Assembly (NCBI GenBank): GCA_905250885.1
Contig: CAJNOQ010000037.1
Span: forward strand, 29,261 to 93,260
Direction of reading: 5' to 3'
Source of the DNA: Didymodactylos carnosus
Taxonomy: Eukaryota > Rotifera > Eurotatoria > Philodinida > Philodinidae
DNA: 64,000 bases
How positions within the stretch are numbered: position 1 is the first letter of the stretch; each line of letters opens with the position of its first letter. Both the position numbers and the translations under genes were made by a program. Below are positions 9,737-22,564 of the stretch, one piece after another. The notes under the pieces are model-generated. The model was not told the DNA's origin. It saw only the letters and a program-made list of their open reading frames with translations, and made no database searches.

Positions 9737-12240
9737 TACTGTTCAAGTCCACACACTAGAGGGCAATGAAAATGTTCTAGTCTATATAATATAACCATAG
9801 AATGATAAAAACTTAAAGCGCGGGAAAAGGTTTCTCCAAGAACATGGCACAACATGATTTGGAGCGCAAATCATCTAGAATTACTAGAAATGCTTCGCCC
9901 GTCCCCTGAGAACCTGTTTAAACTTCCAAAACTTCAGAAGGATATTTTTTACAATTTTTCATCACTATCCTAAACAACGACACACAATGAGCAACCATGT
10001 GGACATTAGGTGGAAAAACGAAAGTACGCTTTTTGGAGATTCAAATAGCAGGTCATATATTTTAGCTTACGCTCTATTTAAATGGCATAGAAAGCTTTTT
10101 CTCAAGTGCCTTAGTGGAAAAATCGCCGAGGAAATTTTTGTTGTAAAATAGAGCGATGAAGATAAAAAAATATTTTTCGCCAAATCGAATTCGATAATTA
10201 TAAAAATCACGCCTAATTTGATACTAGAACTCTCACTCTATCCATTAATAAAAAATTATTTTTGTAGATTTGGAACTGAGAAAATAATGTTTCTTTCTAC
10301 GCTAAGTGTTTTCCAAAGAGTGCACCTCAGTATAGTCGGGTTCCCGTCTTTTCCCAAGATCCAAACTGAATGCAATTTTCGCAGAATATTGCTCTACTAG
10401 TGATATAGCTATACAGATAGCAAAAGCAGCAAAAATGTTCAGGACTGAATTGTAGATTTCTGAAAAACCATTGGTTTCAGGAGTAAAGTCTTTTTTTCTC
10501 TTTCCAGAAGCTACTGTATTGAGAAGTAATAACATATTCGAAATCAGCGCACAAAACTGCGTCGAATGATATGTCATTTGTATGTTTTTATGCGCAAAAA
10601 ATCGTTCGATTTAATGAAATGACAGATTTGTGGGATTCCCGCCGGAATTTTTGGCTAGGCACGTGAGCATGTGCCATAAAAGTAATGCAAAAACCTTTAA
10701 ACACTATGTTTATTGGTTTTCGTATGTACTCTTTCCAATGGTGTGGTTTACAAGTTCAAAAGTGTTTTTACCAGGGTTTTCTAAACATCCGGTCTCTGAA
10801 AAACCTGAAAGTGTTTTTGGGCTTTGTAAATCACACCATTGGAAAGAGTATATATGAAAGCCTATAAAAATAGTATTTAGAGGCTTTCGTATCACTTTTA
10901 TGGCACATGTCCACGTGCCTAGTCAAAATTGAACTATCAACAAACTGATCAAAAATATGTGAATGTAAAGCCATTCAGGAAATATGGAACTTAGATATTG
11001 GTTTTCGTATTCCCGAGGGCGTGGGTGTCTGTGTTAGATGTCCTTTACGCGTTACAAATGACTTTTTTCTGCCAGGCACATATTATGGTGTAACTATGTC
11101 ATTTGCTGAAACTACGTTTCTAAAAATTGCAGAGATCAAGGTACAAAAAGGACTCTGAAGTGCATCCCAAGGTTTTTTAATATACTTCAAGTTGTAGAGT
11201 TCGGGTTTGTTTTATTTTAAACTAGACACCTAACTACATGGACTAACCGACGCCGATTTTTCAATTAAACCTTTATTGGTTTTCCAGGCAACCAACAACC
11301 TCCAAAAGCCGAAAAAGCTTTCCGGATTTTCAAAAACTCCTCAGTTTGACAAAAAACCAAGACCTAATTCAAAAAACGACGCCCGTCAGTCCATGTAGTT
11401 TCTTTTCCTCTTTTAAACAAAAAAAGAATGAACTTTCTACGACAAACCGCTATATTTATTGTGTTTTGATAGTTTAAGTTTCAGAATGATATAATGGGAA
11501 TTTATATTCTCGATTTCGTTCTGGTTCAAGATTAAAGCTTAAAACAACCGCTATTAAAAATCTTAGGACGCACTTCAAGTGTAATTGTTTTATAGAGAAA
11601 AAGGTGTGTTAAAAACTGGATGAAATACTCGATTTTAGGAAAAACTATTATTTAAGGACTCGGTTTTTCGAGGCTCTTAGAAAACTTGCTCAAAATCTCC
11701 GAAAAACCAGTTTTGTAACCAAACGCAGTACAGATTCTGGAAGTAGACACTTCAGGTATCTTTCCATGTGCGTATCTCAAAACCGATTTTTTGATCGAAA
11801 ATCACCATTTCTATCTTCATCGCTCTATTTTACAACAAAAATTTCCTCGGCGATTTTTCCACTAAGGCACTTGAGAAAAAGCTTTCTATGCCATTTAAAT
11901 AGAGCGTAAGCTAAAATATATGACCTGCTATTTGAATCTCCAAAAAGCGTACTTTCGTTTTTCCACCTAATGTCCACATGGTTGCTCATTGTGTGTCGTT
12001 GTTTAGGATAGTGATGAAAAATTGTAAAAAATATCCTTCTGAAGTTTTGGAAGTTTAAACAGGTTCTCAGGGGACGGGCGAAGCATTTCTAGTAATTCTA
12101 GATGATTTGCGCTCCAAATCATGTTGTGCCATGTTCTTGGAGAAACCTTTTCCCGCGCTTTAAGTTTTTATCATTCTATGGTTATATTATATAGACTAGA
12201 ACATTTTCATTGCCCTCTAGTGTGTGGACTCTGAACAGTA
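9737..12240. mobile_element. 2.5-kb element B with ~430-bp terminal inverted repeats
   Basis: Left arm 9737-10164 and right arm 11812-12240 are near-identical reverse complements (428 and 429 nt). The only clear difference seen is one extra base near the outer end (GTTCAAGTCC against GGACTCTGAAC). The near-identity suggests a young insertion or recent gene conversion. The 1.65-kb interior has no recognisable transposase, only short open frames, and carries a nested foldback at 10650-10930. No direct target duplication was found at the ends. It is most likely a non-autonomous DNA element of the long-inverted-repeat (foldback) kind. Confidence 0.85.
10650..10930. repeat. Nested foldback inside element B
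   Basis: Arms of roughly 120 nt are reverse complements around a centre near 10785-10800. The left arm reads GGCTAGGCACGTGAGCATG, later CTTTCCAATGGTGTG. The right arm reads CACACCATTGGAAAGAG and ends ACATGTCCACGTGCCTAG. Arms differ at several positions, so they are older than the outer arms of element B. It probably inserted before the outer arms were last homogenised. Confidence 0.75.
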
Positions 12241-12615
12241 GTAGCAGTAGTTACACAAGAAAAGAAAAAAATAAAATAAAACCAGCTACTATCGTAAACG
12301 TGTATAAACAAAAAAAAAGGTCACTGAAACAACAAAAAACAAACGTCGAAATTTTCATGTTTATATATGACACAATTTACTTTTATCAATCTATATTTAC
12401 AGATTCAACATACACGCACACATGTTCTATCAGTTTCAAAAAATCGGTGACAAAAACAATAACAACAGCAAAAAAAAATGTTCATAAAACATTCTCTTGA
12501 AATTTGGCGTGGAAATGAAAGACATTCGTTTTATTTATGAAGTAAAGTTGTCTCACTTTTTTGTTATGATTCACTTTTAATTGGACGACAACTCCTTTTG
12601 TTTCGAATAACTGCT
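12241..12615 (-). other. 3' flank/UTR of the spalt gene
   Basis: AT-rich, non-coding. On the minus strand an AATAAA (plus positions 12530-12535) lies about 80 nt past the spalt stop codon and is a likely poly(A) signal. The end of element B lies only 375 nt downstream of the stop codon. Confidence 0.55.
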
Positions 12616-15600
12616 TTACTTTTGAGTTTTGATGTTGATTTTACCTCCATTATTAATAGATAACAGCCCTCCAACTCTTTGAACGGCAGTTGTCGTAGCG
12701 GATGATGCCGATGTCATCGAAGAAGAACTGGATGCATAAGCATTAAAGTCAAAACGACGAGCGCGACGAGAACCATTTGCATATAAATGAGTACCCATAT
12801 GTACTTTTAAATTCCCTTTAGTTGTAAATGCTCGGTTGCAAACCTATGAACAGAAGAAAATGTTAAATCAATTGCTGATAACCCTCTTCTGAATGAATTC
12901 ACTACTTCCTGAACGATCTATATGATCTTAATTAAGTTTAGACATCAATACCAGTCACTTTGAAACTATTATAGTAAAAAAACTGTTTTTTTTTTTACTA
13001 CTGGACAATTCTTTTGTAACTGATTAGCAACAAACGTGCGTAGAATAACTATTTAGCATCCGATGTAAATTGGCTTTCTACTTACATGACATTTGAATGG
13101 TTTTTCTCCCGTATGTGTTCTCATATGAATTTGAAGTGCGGATGCTGATGAAAAATTTTTTGTACAAACACTGCATATATGTTGTAGAGATGATAGACGT
13201 CGACTAGACGACCCTGAGGAATAATTCTGTTCACCTCCATCATTTGTTGGACTTGTTTCCGTTCCTCTTGACGATGAACGAGATCGTGATCTCATAGATG
13301 AATGACCGGTCGAGTCTGCTGGTGAAACAGGACTTGAAAGAGACGGTGCACTAGTAATATTCAATGCCAACGATGAATTATCAGAGTCAATTTGCATTTT
13401 ATAATCGTCGACAACATTAATTTCATTTTCACTGTCACCTAATTTATTCGTAGATATACCTGAAGAAACAAATATGAATAATTTACTCTGTATCATTTGT
13501 TTGGTTTTAATACTTGTTTAACTTACTGTTATTATTGTTTGCGTCTATCATTGTAGACTGAAATTGTTGACCGTAAGTTGATGGATCTGCACCTCCCATA
13601 GCGGCAAAAAACGGAAATGTTGCAGCGGCGTTTAACCCATTTAATATGCCCAATTGTGACAGTGTCATTCGACTTGCTGCTGGATAAAAACTAGGCGCAA
13701 GTAAGGAAAATGGATGTGGATAAGTCAATGAATTTGTGGTGTATGCTGCGGCTGCAGCTGAGGCCATTGCTGCAATCGAATTCGACAATGTTGTAGCTGT
13801 TGTCTCTGATGAAGACAACTGTGTGGTTTGTGTGTTGATAGTCGATACTGATGGCGAAACATGTTGAGAAGTTGATTCAGTCACACTGGATGGTTCATCA
13901 TGCTAAATTGAGAAAAAGGTAATGTTACCTTTTGGTAACATTAGGACTTTATGTCGAATCTTAACATACCGAATTATGTGATATCGATGTTTGGGATGAT
14001 TCATTCAAATCTTCTCCACCACTTATTTCGTTTAATCTGTCATGTCCGTTTTCCATTAGTTTCATTGCGGCTTCAACTTTAGCGGGATTCGATTCATCTA
14101 AAGATTTTTTATTCAATATTTCAAGAACAAAAGTTTACGAAGAAACTTACTTAAATGGACTTTTAAATGTTGTTGAAATTGAACATCATTTGGATATTGT
14201 TTTTGACATATAGGACATGTTTCAAAGTTCGATTTTATTGTTGGTGATGGCACTGTACCGGTTAATCGATGAACATTCATATGAGTTTTCAAATTTCCTA
14301 AAATATTCAACACTGTAGATAACTAACAACAAAAGTAGAGATAATCGAACCTTTAGTCGAAAATGCACGTGCACATATTTTACATCGAAATGGACGTTCA
14401 CCCTGAAATAAATTTGAAATAAATTTTGAAATGTGATATGTGTGCAAAGAATTCCTTTTTTTAATTTTATACGCACCGTATGCGTTCTATAATGCATTTT
14501 TAATGCACTTTGACAGCTTAAAGTTCTTTTACAAACAACGCATTCATTTGGATCTGTTTTATTTGTGGTACGTTCTAGTTGATCAATCATATCTTTTAAC
14601 TACAGAATAAAAAAAACACATTGAAATCGAGATGTTGTTGCCCGCTCGTTTACAGCTCGAACAATTGGGAAGCAACCCTTTGCCTGAATCAGACTTTTGA
14701 TGCGTAAACGGAAAGGCTGAAATGTGGCCTTCACACTCATCAGGAAAATGGTACTTCTAGAGGTATGCTGATGTCCTCATGCGATTTATCCTTTTCTTAC
14801 TTTGGCCATATTTGGATCTTCTGGCTCTCCTTCTCTTGATTCCATTTGAAATTGAGCAAAATTAATTACTGAATTATTCGATAAAGTCCCTGTGCCTGTT
14901 GACGGTGTTGTAATGGGAAGCTCTTGTTCATCTTGATCTTCATCATCATCATCTTCTTCATTCTCAACAGGTATATTGGGTAAAACGGGCTCAGTTTTAG
15001 GCGTAGATAAATTTAACGGTGTAGATGGTATATCATCATCTTGCTTCAGTTTTGCATTTTCTTTCATATTATTGGGAGAGGACAGTGGTATTTGTTTTTT
15101 GGCATGTTTTCGTTCTGATCTTAAACAGTGTCGTTCAAAATGAACTTTTAAATTTGCACGTGTGGTAAAACGATGATCGCACAACGTACAAGGAAACGGT
15201 TTTTCTCCTAAAATATTAAGAGACAATTTTAAAAATCGATCTAAATAAATAAATCGAACACCCTTGATATTTCAAAATTTTAACATAGATCTCTATAGAC
15301 GCTTTATTATCTGAATTTATCATAGAATTAGTTTGAGCATACAAGAAATCTTTTGTGTAAAATTTTAACTTACATTTAAAATAGTATTCTGTTTGATGAA
15401 CAACAATATCTCTTACTGCGCATGTAGCGAAAAATCTATGTGTTGAAACGTCTTGAACATTTGAATCCAAGTCTTTTCAATTAAATGTTTTGATTAAAAT
15501 ATTCAACTTTTTACCTGTATGTGATCTATAATGGATTTTTAATTGACTAATACTCTGAAATCCTTTTCCACAGTATGTGCATTTACGACGGTATAAATTC

Positions 15601-16210
15601 GATGTTTGATCATTGGCCGCATATAAATTTTCTAGATAAAGAAAATAAATATAATAGTCAATCTTCTTTACTAAGATTTTCTGTTATTTATACCTTTTAA
15701 AAGTAAACTTGTTTTAAAATTTTGATCATTCTCTGAATTATTACTTAATCTAATATCTTTTTCATTCTCATTCTCTTCATCAAAATTAGTCTCATTCTCT
15801 AATAAACTTTTTCTAGATTTTTTACTGCTATTCGGTTGTTGTTGTTGATAAGATTGTAGTTGCATTTGAAATTGTTTAATCATAATCATTTGTAAATGTT
15901 GTTGTTCTTGAATTGCTTGTAGAGCGATTTGTAATTGATCTAAATCTGGAATGATTTCCAATGGTTTTGCTATCGATTCACTTTTTTCTGACATACACTC
16001 ATCATATGTTTCATCATAAACATTAACATCTTCCTCTAGATCTTCCTCATCAATACACGTTGGATAAAATTTTAAATTTTCATTTTTCGTTGACTCATCA
16101 ACATTATTAATTGTTGGATGCAAATTAGCATGATTTAAGTTCAAAGGAGGAGAAGATGTACCATTATTCTCATTTTTACCGTTTGATGATTGATCGTCAT
16201 CGTTCGACAT
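12616..16210 (-). CDS. sall: Spalt/SALL-type multi-zinc-finger transcription factor
   Basis: Nuclear C2H2 zinc-finger regulator of the Spalt (SALL) family. Ten exons on the minus strand: 16210-15694, 15631-15515, 15207-14801, 14599-14477, 14402-14351, 14297-14151, 14097-13970, 13902-13527, 13459-13086, 12843-12616. Lengths sum to 2469 nt (822 aa) with all phases consistent. Seven C2H2 fingers are spread along the protein: CTYCGKGF and CTLCDHRF (paired), CVVCKRTL with CKICARAF (paired), a single CPICQKQY, then CSVCTKNF with CHVCNRAF (paired). [29 protein letters not shown] and [19 protein letters not shown] are diagnostic of SALL proteins. Between them lie Ser/Asn/Gln-rich linkers and an acidic stretch; a Gln-rich N-terminal segment ([15 protein letters not shown]...) matches the region that in SALL proteins mediates dimerisation. 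The start is the first ATG, just 3' of an acceptor-like TTCTAG, so a 5' UTR intron is likely. Confidence 0.93.
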
Positions 16211-16225
16211 TCTAGAATAGAACAC

Positions 16226-17660
16226 AATAGTCGTTTAAATATGGCAGTCCCGATTTTTGAAACACATTCATGTACGTTAGATAGAAAAAATCAGTGACTC
16301 CTTGCATAGTTTAGAGTCGAAGCCGTGTAATATTTAAACAATATAATGTAAAGTCGTTCACATTACAATCCTAAACATTATTTGTCTGTTCAAAATTATC
16401 TTTTTTTTTTTATTATATTGAATTAAATTACAAAACGTGTAGACACAAAAGAATTGTAAGCCATAATAAGATTAGAGTAAAAAAATAACTATTACTAAAG
16501 TCGTATGAAACATAAGATAGTTCAGTCTATTCTAGACGTTTTCTATTTGACCATTGTGTAGATAAATATGAAATATCAATTCATCTCGATTATTGTAATC
16601 ATCAACGATATTATCATTTTTCTTTTACTCTCGAATTAATATATTTAACTGTTCTTACTTTAAATAAAATGGTTAATATCTGGTTGGTATCTTAAACTAT
16701 AAGTTATAGTGAACGAACACAGTTAACCACATTTGTCATACTTTTCTATACTCGTTTCCATGATTCAACTATTATACACTGAGAAGAAGAAGAAAAAAAG
16801 TCATCGTTGTTAAATTATTTAATACGTACTCTGTGTGTCCGATAGAAATCTTTATTTGTTTGTATAATAATAATGTCTCACATTGAATTATTAAAATAAA
16901 AATAAGACTCTATTACTTCTTATTTTTTTTATCTTTTTAAAATATAAATGAAAAAGTAACTAGTAAGAAATCATACTGTCTTTTCTTCTTTATTTTTCTT
17001 ATTACATGGTCCTAACACACGCACACCACACACGGTCAAATAAAATGAAAAAAAAAAAAAAAAAAAATGAAATAAAGTATATATAGTAGGAGGAGAGATA
17101 TGTTTCTTGTTCTTAGTTATAGAGTTATATGTATATATTTATATCTATAAAATAAAGCCAAACAATCGTTTTTGTTTCAAATAAAAAAAACTTACAAACT
17201 CTGAAGTTTGTTTTCGATTAAAATATATCTTTCTATATAGAAATGTGTTGTAATCAATCGTATATAGTATATAGAGAGACAAGGAAAAAAAAAAAAAGAA
17301 GAAAAAAGGAAAAAGAAAAAAATTAATCAACATATAAAATAGATAATATGCATTCTAATATCTGTAATACATTTCATTCTATAAATATATAGTATTATAT
17401 ATTACTTCGATATATGTTCTAAAAACATACAATAGGGACAAAAAAGAATAAAGGAAAAGAGAGAAGAAAAAGGAAAAAAAGAATAAAGTTCTAAATTAAA
17501 TAAATCTGGAAAACATATAGCTCTAGACAATGTTAACATATAATAAAGAAAAGAAGAGAAGAGAGAAGAAGAATTATGAATTATTGTTTTAATAATAACA
17601 CTGAGAAGAATTATTTTAGTTAATTAAATATGACATTAATAACGTCTTCTAAAAAGAGCG

Positions 17661-17715
<55 letters not shown>

Positions 17716-18141
17716 TAAAAACGTTCAAGAAGAGAAAATGGTAATTATAATTATACTTTTTTGTATATATTGATAAGATATAAGAAGATACTTAACAAAT
17801 ATATTTCAAATAGAATAGTGAACTAAAAGTTTATCTCCAGAGAATTGTATTTTAACACGTAAAATTCTAAAAGTTTTATGACTCTATTCAACATTAAAAT
17901 CGAAATATAATTGTTTGATTTTTTTTTTTTTTATCAATTTTTAATGTGTCATTTTGAAGGATAACGTTTTGATTAAAAGTTTAGTTAGATGATATTTTGT
18001 ATTAGCAAATAAATTAGTTATGATGCTGATAGAGAGAGAGAGAGAGAGAGAGAAACAAATGAAAGTGCAGACATCAGTAATCATTGATCACCAATATAAT
18101 ATTCTTTTTTCTCTTCTTCTATTAACATTTTTTCTATGATG

Positions 18142-18173
<32 letters not shown>

Positions 18174-18400
18174 GATGATGATGATCATTTTGTTATATTG
18201 AAACCACGTCTACTTTTTTTTTTTATATCTTTATCTTTATATACATTAATGGCAAATAATATATATAAAATAAAATAAAAGATATTTATACAGATTTATT
18301 AAAACATTTGCTACAGCAAAAAAAAACAACGAAGAAAGGGAGGAAGATTGAAATATATAGATCATCATCGCGAATAAAAACTTAAATTTATGAAAAGCAA

Positions 18401-18444
<44 letters not shown>

Positions 18445-20040
18445 ATATGTGTGCATTGTTGCTTTAGACGATGGAAGAGAAAGACATTTTATTATTATTG
18501 TTATTAATATTCAACTATTGTGGATGACATTTATATTCTCACATTAATAATATTTCGTACAAATATAGAGAAAGAGAAAATGACAATATTACAACAAATT
18601 AGAAAAGATTTATAGTATAAAGTAGTTGTTGGGTAGTGTGTTGATCAAATATTATTTTTTTTCAGTATAAACACATAGATGGATAAGAGAGTGTTTTCTA
18701 ACAGCTTAAAGAAGTAGATGGCAACGATGTATAGATGAATATTAAGTAAAGTTTGCTTTATTAGCGGAAAAAATGTTAAAATACAAGAGACAACGATGTT
18801 CTCATTAAAGATATGTAAAAAAAAAAAACTTGTTTCTACTTTTGTCTTCCATTGGTCTATGAACAATAGCATTTGTTCTCATAATATATTTTTGCTAGTA
18901 ACCATATTTTGTAGAAGATGCAGAAAGAGATGTTGTGCTACGTAATGACAGATTATAAGATAGCCTCAAAAATTAGACCTTTAGGTACAACGAACTACAA
19001 AAATCAAATATTTTTGATATTTATTATTATTTTTAGTTTGATCGATTAAACGCAAAGAAAGCTTTGTTCATCTTTTCTTTTTCTAACCGCTACCATTGAT
19101 GTATATTATACGTGGTTATTAAAAAAAAACGAATAAAAAGTATTGGTGAAATATTGACAATGTATTAATAAAAAAGAGACAGTGTTATAAGACACGTTAA
19201 GCATTTAACAACGATATTTCTTTCTGCATGCTTGCAATATTTATCTATAATGAGGCTAATAATAATCTTTTTTTAAGAGATGAAGAAAACAAAAGAAAAA
19301 TATTTTTTTTTGGATTATAAAGGAAAAATAGTTTGTCTTTTCAAAATTTTTAATATGGATTAAAACTGTATATAATTCGTGTTTGAATAATAGAATTTTT
19401 TTTGTATCAAATTACCACTTTACTTCGACAGTTGCTCATAATATGGAGAACCAAGCGTTCGTTCTCTTTAGAAGAATAGAAGTTCTAAATAGCGTAGAAT
19501 CATAATAAAATCTTGACAGACTAGAAAAGTCAACAAGAGATTAGAACAACAGAGATTATGGAAGAAGAATGAAAGCTATCCTGCCTTGCGACAACTGTTA
19601 CTAATATAGAGCATTGACAGATCACACTTGACAATTTTGAGTAGCCCAACATCGGCATTATAAACTAATTTCCTGAAAAGCTACTGGCTACCCCAGCGAC
19701 CAGCATACTTGAACATTACAAAGTAGACGTATGCTATCGGATGGATGATCTGAGATACATGAAAATAAGTAACTGGTCACAGGTTATTATATAATCCGAA
19801 GACATCAAAATTCATTGCATAACCTTTATTTTAGTCAATATCTTGTTCAATGTTATATGAAATAAAGACATGGTAACAAAAACTGTTACATACTCAATTT
19901 TATAAAGACGTTAGACTGGTTGAATGAGAAGAGAACAAGAGAAGAGTCTACTAACGACTATACTTGAGAAAATAACAAATAAAAGAGTAAAATATTACAT
20001 ATGACTTATGTTAAGGTTGAGCTGGAAATATCTTGCTATA
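16226..20040. other. Microsatellite-rich upstream region of spalt
   Basis: No gene is seen. Simple repeats: (GA)n at 17664-17692 with GA-rich flanks to 17714, (GA)n 18031-18053, (GAT)n 18136-18185, and an (AT)n-(GT)n block at 18400-18450. Homopolymer A and T runs are frequent (for example 17049-17067). As the 5' side of a developmental regulator, this could hold cis-regulatory DNA, but that is inference. Confidence 0.5.
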
Positions 20041-20735
20041 CTATAATGTTTGAAAACGCTGAAAACGTGGTGCGTTTACTATTATATCCGGTAGTTTATT
20101 CCACTCTTTTATTGTTCTTACTAAATATGATCTAGCGCATGAGTCAATGTGACAGAATGGATTTTGAAATAAGTGACTATTATGTTGAGAACACCTACTT
20201 GTTTCAACTTTAAATAGTTAAAATCTAGAGAGAGTTGTTGATTTTCACCTAATTTTTAGGAATATATATTCTGTAAAATTCTTCTCCTAATGCTGTACCT
20301 TTCCCTACCATTGTCTCTCTTAACCTTAACGTGCACGGTAATGAACACAACTTTGAACGATCGAAAACAATTCACGAACACTTAGCCGTATAAAACTGGA
20401 CTAATTTTCTCGAACACCCTACTCATGAATTTTATTTATTTTTTCATTCACTTGTGCCTGCCATATCATCATCCGGCGGCTATAGAACCCCAACAGAATA
20501 GACTGTCTGCAAACATACTATCTTGTGTGTCGGTGTCGTGTTTAGCTCCTTCATTCTATTGTTAATAACAATAATGAAGAACAGAGGACCACGGAATGCC
20601 CCCTATGGCACACCAGATGTTATCACTACGAGTTCAGACAGTAGATTATTTACACGAACTTGTTGTGAAACCAAAAAATTTGAACAAACACAGTAGCGTT
20701 GAAATAGGAGACGTAACTGTTAATTTAAACCACTG
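20041..20735 (-). pseudogene. LINE reverse transcriptase relic
   Basis: On the minus strand, about 20735-20520 reads VNNLLSELVVITSGVP, a stop, then GAFRGPLFFIIVINN. This is the RT motif block S-G-V-P-Q-G-(4)-P-L-L-F-x-x-Y-I-N-D with the Gln codon changed to TAG. Near the 3' end, 20160-20041 reads SYLVRTIKEWNKLPDIIVNA and ends at a TAG at 20041; R-T-x-x-x-W-N-x-L-P is the classic C-terminal signature of jockey/CR1-type LINEs. The catalytic YADD region between them is not readable, and other stops are present. It is an old dead copy, whose end-to-end span of about 700 bp implies internal loss. Confidence 0.8.
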
Positions 20736-22526
20736 AAGTATTAGAGGATAGTATACTTCACATTTCCATATTACTTTAGAAGATTAGAAATTCCTCAAAA
20801 TAGCTTGCTCAGCAGTTAAAACAAAGAAGATGTTGGACATCCTTCTAATAATTCTACTATGAAAAATTTCTTAACTATTATTTTCAGAGATTCTTGTAAA
20901 GATAATGAGATTCTCACCGTATATATTGATTGATAACGTACCTTTGGTTAGTAATATTAACTCTTATACATCATTTTGATCATATGTCTCTCTTTTTTCT
21001 TTGTTGTATAGTAGTTATGTAAAATTGCAACATTTATTATTATTCTCGATTTATTTTAAGCTTAAAACTGACTGACTACATTTTCATAATAACAATGATG
21101 ATCATCATGGATTTTAATTTTTGTTTTTATTCATTTACACAAAAGATGAACAAACAAACCACCTTTGTGTTAGAACTAGTAATATGTTCTCCTCATTAGA
21201 GATATTTTATACATGTTAAATAACTTCAGCTATGTAACGGATAAGCTCTATCGTTTAGAGAGAGGATTGAATGAATAAATGAATTTAGGGAGGGGGGGAG
21301 GAGAAAAACAAGCAGTGGAGTACAGTTGAAAGATTAACATACTATGAATTGTTTTCATTTTTATTATTATATATATATATATATATCTATATAGATAGAT
21401 AGATATATGAACATGGACACCCTCTCTATGTTTTAAAATGCACGAATAACAACATATTTTTTTTTGTGGGTCAAAATAGAGTATGTTGGTTCATTACAAT
21501 TTGAACGCAAAACAATTTTCAAAAATAGCTTGTTTCAATCCATTTTCAAGGTTCTAAACATATTTACTTTTTTTTTTTAGCTCAATAATCATCATCACTC
21601 ATCACAAATATCAGAAAAATTAAAAATTAAAAATGTGTTAAAAACCGCTGAAATTCACTTTTGAAGATAAACTCATTCTCATTGGTTTTTATAAAAAGTA
21701 ACTCAATTGCGAAGAGTGAATAAACCATAAAAATATGTTCTTCTGTTATGATACTGTTCGAATCAGTACACGATATTAGACCTGTACATTTTACAAAATA
21801 GTAACTCATTACTATGTAATTATTATCAAATTGTTAGTTAGATTCTACTACAGGAGACGAGACTTTATTTCCCATCGAACTAATTTTAGTGATATTCGTC
21901 GGATTTATATGTAAAAAAACTAACAACATCAAATTTTCCGACCATTATTAAGAAACTTCACAAGTCACTGTTCATCAAATGACTTAACTGTCAAAAAATC
22001 AAATTAAACATTACAATTACATTTTCTTCTTCTCCTACGCTAAAAATATTTCGTTTTATTAAGAATAAAACTATATTTTCTTTTTTGTCACTCTGTTTCT
22101 TACGCTAAAACATGTTCTATTAGAAAACATAAAAAGGAAGAAAAGTTAGATAGTCTATTGTGAAAATTAAATTGTAGAAAAATAGCAAAAAATAATAATC
22201 TATTGAAGGTACAACTTTTAGTGAACTAGAAAATTTTAAAATGAAACTATTTTGAAAAGTTTAATGTGAAAGAAAAAAAGAACATTAATTTTATTGATGA
22301 AAAACATTTTTGGGTTGAACAAGTGAATATGTATGTGTATTTCGACATATATTTCTAATTATTAATTTATCAGCGATCTCTTCTCTATATTTTGTTGGAC
22401 TGAATGTTTCAATGATATTTCTCTACATGTTCATAGCTAGTGAAACATATGTATGCTTTCTAATAAAACTATATTGGGTTGTTCTTGTTCTTCTATTTCT
22501 GCGCGTTGAAGGTTTTTTCATTTTAT

Positions 22527-22564
<38 letters not shown>

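Noticed and set aside
9737-10164. Possible coding content of the element B arms and interior
   Set aside because: Frames are short, repeat on both arms and show no transposase motifs.
10630-10895. Overlapping open frames on both strands with related translations
   Set aside because: They arise from the palindromic structure of the nested foldback, not from genes.
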